A DNA stretch of 64,000 bases from G963668435 sp963668435 (lineage in GTDB: Bacteria; Latescibacterota; Latescibacteria; Latescibacterales; Latescibacteraceae). Shown here one piece after another: positions 63,163 to 64,000 of the stretch. Within the stretch, counting starts at the first letter, position 1. The number at the start of each line of letters is the position of its first letter. The notes under the pieces are model-generated. The model saw only the letters and a list, made by a program, of their open reading frames with translations, made no database searches and was not told the origin of the DNA. The DNA is taken from positions 434,001 to 498,000 of the forward strand of contig CAXXSC010000006.1 of NCBI GenBank assembly GCA_963668435.2, read 5' to 3'. Position numbers and translations under genes: made by a program.

Positions 63163-64000
63163 TTATTTTGCCCTTCAATATTTTTTTAATTACTTCTTTG
63201 GACCGTTTTGGACCAACCAGTTTTTCGAGTTGAGAATAAAGATCTTCAATACGTTCAGTTACTAAATTAGAAAGCCCTTCACGTATTTCATAAGTTTCAT
63301 TTGAATCGATAGTCATATTAAGCGAAGCATTTTCTACTTTATGTGTTAATTCTTGAATTTTGTTTTCAAATTCAATCGCGGTACTATCATCCCAATCCTC
63401 AGTAGACTTTCCAACTAATAAAAGTGCTATTGAATTAATAAATAATACTTCGCTGTCATATACCATTTTCATCCGAGATAAAAGACTTCGTGCAATACCA
63501 GGCAGCTTTGACGAAATAATTGAATTGGGAAAATAATTAGCCCATTGTTTAGCGATATTTTGAACGCCTGAACGTCTTGCAGATTGACTTCGTGAAACTG
63601 CATTGAAAATTGAATCGCTTGCCTTTTTAACATAAGTGTGCGATACACTCTCTAGCTCCTTTTTAAGAGGTACTAAGCGATTTTGTATTTCATCAATATG
63701 AGTATGCTCAACGCCAAATTCAGATGGCAGTTCTTTTAATAAAAATGCAACAGGATCGTTATTGATTGACTTTTGCATCAATCGCTGGAACGATTTTGCT
63801 TCATCGCTCACAGAATCTGCTGACAGAGAGGCCTTGGGTAACTGGAAGAGCCAACTTTGAATTGCGTCATAGGCTGACCGAATAAGATCTGTTTCGATAT
63901 TATATACTTGTGTTCCTTGAAAGATTTCTCGAATTATTTTGAGGTATTTTTTCTTCGAATCATTAAGTTCAACTATTTCCAATTCGTAATCATCAGGATT
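63146..64000 (-). CDS. C-terminal part of a large protein, cut by the window end
   Basis: The frame is open to the window edge (start outside). Visible ~285 residues: mostly helical, SKKKYLKIIREIFQGTQVYN, EDWDDSTAIEFENKIQELTH, LVTERIEDLYSQLEKLVGPK. Heavily charged, no membrane segment. Same strand as, and overlapping, the DndC-like gene, so a common operon. In BREX type 4 and Dnd-like loci this position is often a large P-loop ATPase (BrxC/PglY or DndD-like), but no motif here proves that. Confidence 0.55.
   Translation of the reverse strand, partial: NPDDYELEIVELNDSKKKYLKIIREIFQGTQVYNIETDLIRSAYDAIQSWLFQLPKASLSADSVSDEAKSFQRLMQKSINNDPVAFLLKELPSEFGVEHTHIDEIQNRLVPLKKELESVSHTYVKKASDSIFNAVSRSQSARRSGVQNIAKQWANYFPNSIISSKLPGIARSLLSRMKMVYDSEVLFINSIALLLVGKSTEDWDDSTAIEFENKIQELTHKVENASLNMTIDSNETYEIREGLSNLVTERIEDLYSQLEKLVGPKRSKEVIKKILKGKINGRIN

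Noticed and set aside
43681..64000. attR copy of the tRNA-Tyr 3' end
   Set aside because: I looked for GAATCCGCCCCCCTCCACCA-like sequence through the rest of the window and see none.

Overview
The first ~43.6 kb looks like the chromosome of an uncultured Gram-negative bacterium of the FCB/PVC type, with Latescibacterota or a relative as my best guess. The grounds are a C-terminal FlgD/T9SS-like tail on a secreted beta-propeller protein, many exported carbohydrate-active or LamG-type proteins, a Reg_prop/Y_Y_Y sensor, Tat-like signal peptides, lipoproteins and a TolC/RND efflux operon. Placement is by inference from gene content; no rRNA or marker tree is possible here.

Layout of the chromosomal part. 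Positions 1-20,000 carry an SGNH-hydrolase lipoprotein, a FlgD-tailed propeller protein, rsmE, two large LamG-type secreted proteins, a VOC protein, a Reg_prop sensor, an AGE-like epimerase, two SH3/NlpC-P60 proteins and an exported SIS-type protein. Positions 20,700-32,700 hold a run of plus-strand secreted genes: TolB-like propeller, four-cupin protein, DUF4038-type glycosidase, ceramidase-like lipoprotein and heparinase II/III-like lyase, plus an HD hydrolase. This reads as scavenging of complex polysaccharides and glycolipids without a SusC/SusD pair in view. A soluble MCP-like coiled-coil protein, an aldo/keto reductase and a tetR-tolC-MFP-RND operon with a visible operator follow. The gaps carry several families of dispersed palindromic repeats, including a ~170-bp multi-hairpin element present at least five times.

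At 43,596-43,680 lies tRNA-Tyr(GTA). A tyrosine integrase gene runs into its 3' end, marking the left edge of an integrative element that extends past the window end. Beyond the edge the DNA is visibly more AT-rich. The element holds a small replication/excision/regulation set (with a DnaA-domain-I-like protein), an IS3-family insertion, a HEPN-like protein, an apparently frameshifted two-ORF gene, an FRG protein next to a SIR2 protein, a GC-richer DUF2958/DUF932 accessory block, and a minus-strand defence-like operon.

That operon reads, in transcription order: a partial large protein, a DndC/PAPS-reductase-like ATP pyrophosphatase, a GIY-YIG nuclease, a DGQHR (DndB-like) protein, a broken copy of the DndC-like 3' end, a DEAD helicase, a GHKL (MORC-like) ATPase and a PLD-family nuclease. 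The GIY-YIG/DGQHR pair sits between an intact gene and a displaced ~260-bp copy of that gene's own 3' end. This suggests a cassette inserted into a pre-existing DndC-helicase-GHKL-PLD operon. It is the most interesting part of the window.
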